A stretch of 64,000 nt of DNA from CAZJFH01 sp964545205 (GTDB lineage: Bacteria; Pseudomonadota; Alphaproteobacteria; Rhodospirillales; Magnetospirillaceae). A program made the translations under genes and the position numbers. The notes under the pieces are model-generated. The model saw nothing but the letters and a program-made list of their open reading frames with translations. It ran no database searches and was not told where the DNA came from. The stretch covers positions 71,216 through 135,215 of the forward strand of contig CAZJFH010000002.1 of NCBI GenBank assembly GCA_964545205.1, read 5' to 3'. Of the stretch, positions 60,781-64,000 are shown one piece after another (within the stretch, counting starts at the first letter, position 1; every line of letters begins with the position of its first letter).

Positions 60781-61724
60781 CAGAAATAGCCCTCCTGCTT
60801 CTTCTTCTCCATCGAGCCGGACTGGTCCTTGTCGATCAGGCGGCCCTGGCGCTCGGAGGTGCGGGCGACCATCATCTCGGCGATGACGCTCTCGAGATCG
60901 GCGGCGTCGGATTCGACCGCCGCGGTCAGCGGATAGCAGCCGAGCGTGCGAAAGCGAATCCTGCGCATCTCGGGCCGCTCGCCGGGGCGCAGCGGCAGGC
61001 GGTCGTCGTCGACCATGATCAACTGGCCGTCGCGCTCGACGACCGGCCGCTCGGCGGCGAAGTACAGCGGCACGACGGGGATGTTCTCGGCCCAGACGTA
61101 TTGCCAGATGTCGAGCTCGGTCCAGTTCGACAGCGGGAAGGCGCGCACGCTCTCGCCCTTCGCGACGCGGCCGTTGTAGACCCGCCACAGCTCCGGCCGC
61201 TGGTTCTTGGGGTCCCAGCGATGGGCGCGGGTGCGGAACGAGAAGATGCGCTCCTTGGCGCGCGAGGCCTCCTCGTCGCGCCGGGCGCCGCCGAAGGCGG
61301 CGTCGAAGCCGTACTTGTCCAGCGCCTGCTTCAGCGCCTGGGTCTTCATCACGTCGGTGTGCACCGCCGAGCCGTGGTCGATCGGATTGATGCCGCGCGC
61401 CAGCCCCTCCTGGTTGGTCCAGGCGATCAGCTCCATGCCGACCTCGCGCGCCATGCGGTCGCGCAGCTCGATCATCGCGCGGAACTTCCAGGTCGTGTCG
61501 ACGTGCAGCAGCGGGAACGGCGGCGGCGCCGGCCAGAAGGCCTTGCGCGCCAGGTGCAGCATCACCGACGAATCCTTGCCGATCGAATACAGCATCACCG
61601 GGTTGTCGAACTGCGCGACGACCTCGCGGATGATGTGGATGCCCTCGGCCTCGAGCTGCTTCAGATGCGCCGGCAGGCTGCGCCCGCCGGCGATCGGCCG
61701 CTCCAGGGTCTGTACCCCCGTCAT
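60780..61724 (-). CDS. cysD: Sulfate adenylyltransferase subunit 2
   Basis: About 314 residues from ATG 61724, with GGGGAGGGG 7 bases upstream; an upstream GTG-type start at 61742 is less likely. PP-loop-type ATPase: MLYSIGKDSSVMLHLARKAF carries the SxGKDS loop, followed by LLHVDTTWKFRAMIELRD and AFGGARRDEEASRAKERIFS. Ends MEKKKQEGYF, the classic CysD tail. Forms the ATP sulfurylase with CysN. Second to last in the operon cysI/nirA-cysH-cysD-cysNC. Confidence 0.96.
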   Translation of the reverse strand: MTGVQTLERPIAGGRSLPAHLKQLEAEGIHIIREVVAQFDNPVMLYSIGKDSSVMLHLARKAFWPAPPPFPLLHVDTTWKFRAMIELRDRMAREVGMELIAWTNQEGLARGINPIDHGSAVHTDVMKTQALKQALDKYGFDAAFGGARRDEEASRAKERIFSFRTRAHRWDPKNQRPELWRVYNGRVAKGESVRAFPLSNWTELDIWQYVWAENIPVVPLYFAAERPVVERDGQLIMVDDDRLPLRPGERPEMRRIRFRTLGCYPLTAAVESDAADLESVIAEMMVARTSERQGRLIDKDQSGSMEKKKQEGYF

Positions 61725-61725
61725 G

Positions 61726-62427
61726 TCAAATCCCCTCCCCAAGAAACGTGTGGATGCCGCATTCGCTCTTGCCCGTGCCGGCCCAGCGTCCGGCGCGCGC
61801 CGGCTCGCCGGGCGCCGTGGCGCGGGTGCACGGCCAGCAGCCGATCGAACGGAAGCCCTGCGCGACCAGCGGATGGCGCGGCAGCTGGCGTTCGACGAGG
61901 GCGGCCTCGATGCGCTCCTCGCTCCAGCCGGCCAGCGGGCTGATCTTGATCAGACCGCCCTCGCCCTCGGAGATCGTCGCCAGGCCGTCGCGCTTGCCGC
62001 CGTGGAAGCCCTTGCGGCCGTCGATCAGCGCCGCGCAGCCGGCGGCGGCGCGGCGCAGCGGCAGCACCTTGCGCAGATGGCAGCAGCGGTCGGGATCGGT
62101 GCGCCAGAGTTCGTCGGCGGCGGCGAGGTCGGCGGGCAGCGGCCGCACGATGCGGATGTCGGCGAGGCCGAGGCGGCGGACCAGCTTGTCGCGATAGGCC
62201 ACGGTCTCGTCGAACAGCGCGTCGGTGTCGATGAAGATCACCGGCGTCGCCGGCTCGACCTGGGCGACCAGGTCGAGCAGCACCGCCGCCTCGGCGCCGA
62301 AGGACGACAGCACGGCGATGTTGCCGGCGAACTCGCGGCCGATCATCACGCTGAGCAGGTCGCGGCCGTCGAGATGGCCGTAGGCGGCGCGCAGCGCCTC
62401 GATGCGGCGGGCGGACAGGGTCGACAT
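61726..62427 (-). CDS. cysH: Phosphoadenylyl/adenylyl-sulfate reductase, APS-type with Fe-S Cys set
   Basis: 233 residues. PAPS-reductase fold with LSSFGAEAAVLLDLVAQVEP and VIFIDTDALFDETVAYRD. The four cluster Cys of APS reductases are present: Cys115-Cys116 in DRCCHLRK and Cys197/Cys200 in GCWPC. Catalytic Cys223 is in KSECGIH. This favours APS rather than PAPS as substrate, reducing it to sulfite with thioredoxin. It lies between the sulfite reductase and cysD genes. Confidence 0.94.
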   Translation of the reverse strand: MSTLSARRIEALRAAYGHLDGRDLLSVMIGREFAGNIAVLSSFGAEAAVLLDLVAQVEPATPVIFIDTDALFDETVAYRDKLVRRLGLADIRIVRPLPADLAAADELWRTDPDRCCHLRKVLPLRRAAAGCAALIDGRKGFHGGKRDGLATISEGEGGLIKISPLAGWSEERIEAALVERQLPRHPLVAQGFRSIGCWPCTRATAPGEPARAGRWAGTGKSECGIHTFLGEGI

Positions 62428-62437
62428 CCGAGCCCTC

Positions 62438-64000
62438 CTACGATCCGAAGGCGGCGAAGTCGACGCCGGTCGCCGCCGGCGCCGGCGGCGCGGCGACGAA
62501 GGCGCGGACGCTGTCGACCCACAGGGCGACGGCCTCGCGGTAGGCGGCGATCTGACCGCTGCCCAGGGCGACGGCGCGTTCGGCCTGCACCGCCGCCAGG
62601 GTCTCGCGCAGGGCGGCGTCCGGCGCCTGGACCAGCGCCGTCTCGATCACCACCGCGGCCGGATCGTCCTCCTCGGTCGCCGTGCCGAGCTGGGCGAGCA
62701 GCCGGCGGGCGGCATAGACGGTCGCCTGTTCGGCGGCCCGCAGCGCCGGCTGCCAGCGGCCGGCGGCCAGGGCGCGGTCGGCGGCGATCAGCGCGTCGTC
62801 GCCGAGGTCGGCCAGCACCAGGTCGACCGCGAACGGCGCGGCGCAGTCGCCGCCGGCCTTGCTCGGCGGCGCGAAGTCGACCGCCTCGCCCCAGTCGACG
62901 AACAGGCCGTCGGCATCGGCGCCGTCGATCGGCGCCAGCGCGGCGGCAAGGCCGTCCTTGCCCAGCCGCTCGGCCCAGGCGCGCACGCCCTCGCCGTCCC
63001 GGCGGTCGCGGCCGTAGGCGTCGCGCAGCAGCTTCAGCGCCCGCGGCGCCAGCCGCGCCGGCACCACCGGACCCGACAGCCCGACCGCGCCGCCGCGCCG
63101 CGCGTCGCCGCCGAGATGGATCTGGTAGTGCGGCGCGACGCGGCCGTCGATCTTCTTGGCCATGCCGTGGAAGCCGAAATCGCCGACATGGTGCAGGCCG
63201 CACGAGTTCTGGCAGCCGGAGACGCGCACGCTGGCGCCGGCGGCACCGGCGTCGCCGGCCGCCTCGCGCAGCACCTGGGCGGCGAAGTTCTGCGAGTTGG
63301 TGATGCCGATGCGGCAGGTGGTGGTGCCCGGGCACGAGATCACGTCGAGCGCCGCCTCGGCGCTTTGCGGCACCGGAATTCCGGCCCGTTCGAGCTGTGC
63401 GACCACCTGCGCCACCTTGGCCGGCGCGACGCCGGGCAGCACGATGTTCTGGTCGCGCGTGGTGCGGACCTCGCGCAGGCCGGCGGCCTCGGCGATGGCG
63501 GCCAAGGCCTCGAGCTGGTCCGAGGACAACAGCCCGAGCGGCGGATTGGCGACGATCGCCTTGCGGCCGTCGTGCTGGTCGACGACGCCCATCGGCGTGC
63601 GCGCAACCGGGGCCTCCGACGGCGCACGCCAGGCCAGCGGCTCCCACGGCCGCTGCGGCAGGCCGCGGACCTGCTCGAATTCCTCGACGAACAGGGCGCG
63701 GAACTTGTCCTCGCCGAAGCGCTTGACCAGGAATTTCACCCGCGAGGCGTTGCGCAGGCGGCGATCGGAGTAGCGCTGGTGCAGGCGCACCAGGGCCTCG
63801 ACCACCGCCGGCAGTTCGGCCTCGGGCACGTCCTCGAGCACCGGCACCGCGGCGCGCGGCGCGCCGCCGAGGCCGCCGCCGGCATGGACCGCGAAGCCGT
63901 TGGCGCCGGCGACGAAGGCGAGGTCGTGGATCGCCGAGGCGCCGCAATCGGTGGCGCAGCCCGAGACCGAGATCTTGACCTTGCGCGGCATGTGCTGGAC
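62438..64000 (-). CDS. Nitrite/sulfite reductase, siroheme hemoprotein (N-terminus beyond window)
   Basis: At least 520 residues visible; the frame continues past the right edge, so the internal Met-Pro-Arg-Lys at 63991 is not the start. It shows siroheme-enzyme half-domains (KVKISVSGCATDCGASAIHD; ALDVISCPGTTTCRIGITNS) and the cluster/siroheme pattern CPGTTTC ... SGCQNSCGLHHVGDFGF. This is a CysI/NirA-type reductase making sulfide from sulfite. The last 200 or so residues past the fold are helical and include LLAQLGTATEEDDPAAVVIE; such a tail occurs in alphaproteobacterial sulfite reductases encoded with cysH. Confidence 0.92.
   Translation of the reverse strand, partial: VQHMPRKVKISVSGCATDCGASAIHDLAFVAGANGFAVHAGGGLGGAPRAAVPVLEDVPEAELPAVVEALVRLHQRYSDRRLRNASRVKFLVKRFGEDKFRALFVEEFEQVRGLPQRPWEPLAWRAPSEAPVARTPMGVVDQHDGRKAIVANPPLGLLSSDQLEALAAIAEAAGLREVRTTRDQNIVLPGVAPAKVAQVVAQLERAGIPVPQSAEAALDVISCPGTTTCRIGITNSQNFAAQVLREAAGDAGAAGASVRVSGCQNSCGLHHVGDFGFHGMAKKIDGRVAPHYQIHLGGDARRGGAVGLSGPVVPARLAPRALKLLRDAYGRDRRDGEGVRAWAERLGKDGLAAALAPIDGADADGLFVDWGEAVDFAPPSKAGGDCAAPFAVDLVLADLGDDALIAADRALAAGRWQPALRAAEQATVYAARRLLAQLGTATEEDDPAAVVIETALVQAPDAALRETLAAVQAERAVALGSGQIAAYREAVALWVDSVRAFVAAPPAPAATGVDFAAFGS

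Overview
The window reads as about 64 kb of a high-GC (roughly 70 %) alphaproteobacterial chromosome, most likely Rhodospirillales-like. This rests on codon and GC character, an ELM1/DUF1022 protein beside holC, FecI/FecR iron signalling, HupT/HupR-type regulators and a PEP-CTERM protein; no rRNA or tRNA is present to settle it. Genes overlap heavily (ATGA/GTGA junctions), so most blocks are operons.

Layout. 0-3.8 kb: a left-truncated periplasmic binding protein, then an HxlR regulator divergent from a BBE-like flavin oxidase plus a small cupin. 3.9-24.6 kb: a large minus-strand metal-acquisition island. In transcription order it holds fecI2-fecR2-receptor (24.5-20.3 kb), fecI1-fecR1-receptor-PepSY-two small exported proteins-DUF6162-Zn/Mn-type ABC transporter with two binding proteins (20.2-10.0 kb), and receptor-fhuC(frameshifted)-binding protein-fhuB (9.8-3.9 kb). 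24.6-35.0 kb: plus-strand energy and uptake genes (unknown exported protein, exbB, two exbD, tonB), a PchR-like AraC regulator divergent from a heme-receptor-like TonB receptor, then a ferric-siderophore/heme ABC system, DUF2218 and a PRC-barrel protein. Five closely related 19-bp Fur-box-like palindromes precede the iron genes, so the island is probably one Fur regulon with two extra FecI/FecR surface-signalling loops.

35.2-44.2 kb: a YoaK-family membrane protein, a giant FAD/Fe-S D-lactate-dehydrogenase-like oxidase, then a decayed stretch with a broken pqiA and remnants of IS1380- and IS3-family transposases around a PDC-domain histidine kinase, followed by a chemoreceptor whose sensor domain carries a c-type heme motif. 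44.8-48.7 kb: a HupR/HoxA-type regulator, a HupT/HoxJ-type kinase and a cNMP-binding/rhodanese protein with no hydrogenase genes in view. 48.7-55.3 kb: a PEP-CTERM protein with a Gly-Gly-Asn repeat interrupted by a 100-N assembly gap, an MFS permease, a methyltransferase, small Cys-rich proteins, and an OmpR-type two-component system divergent from a PepSY-like exported protein with a CpxR-like box between them.

55.3-64 kb: housekeeping genes: pyrE, a crotonase, a small unknown, ELM1-like, holC, an inverted-repeat intergenic element, then the assimilatory sulfate reduction operon read right to left (siroheme sulfite/nitrite reductase cut by the right edge, cysH, cysD, cysNC).

The most unusual block is 9,990-18,431: a FecI/FecR- and Fur-linked TonB receptor fused in one operon to PepSY, DUF6162, two small exported unknowns and a cluster A-I (ZnuABC-like) transporter having a second binding protein that lacks the usual metal ligands.
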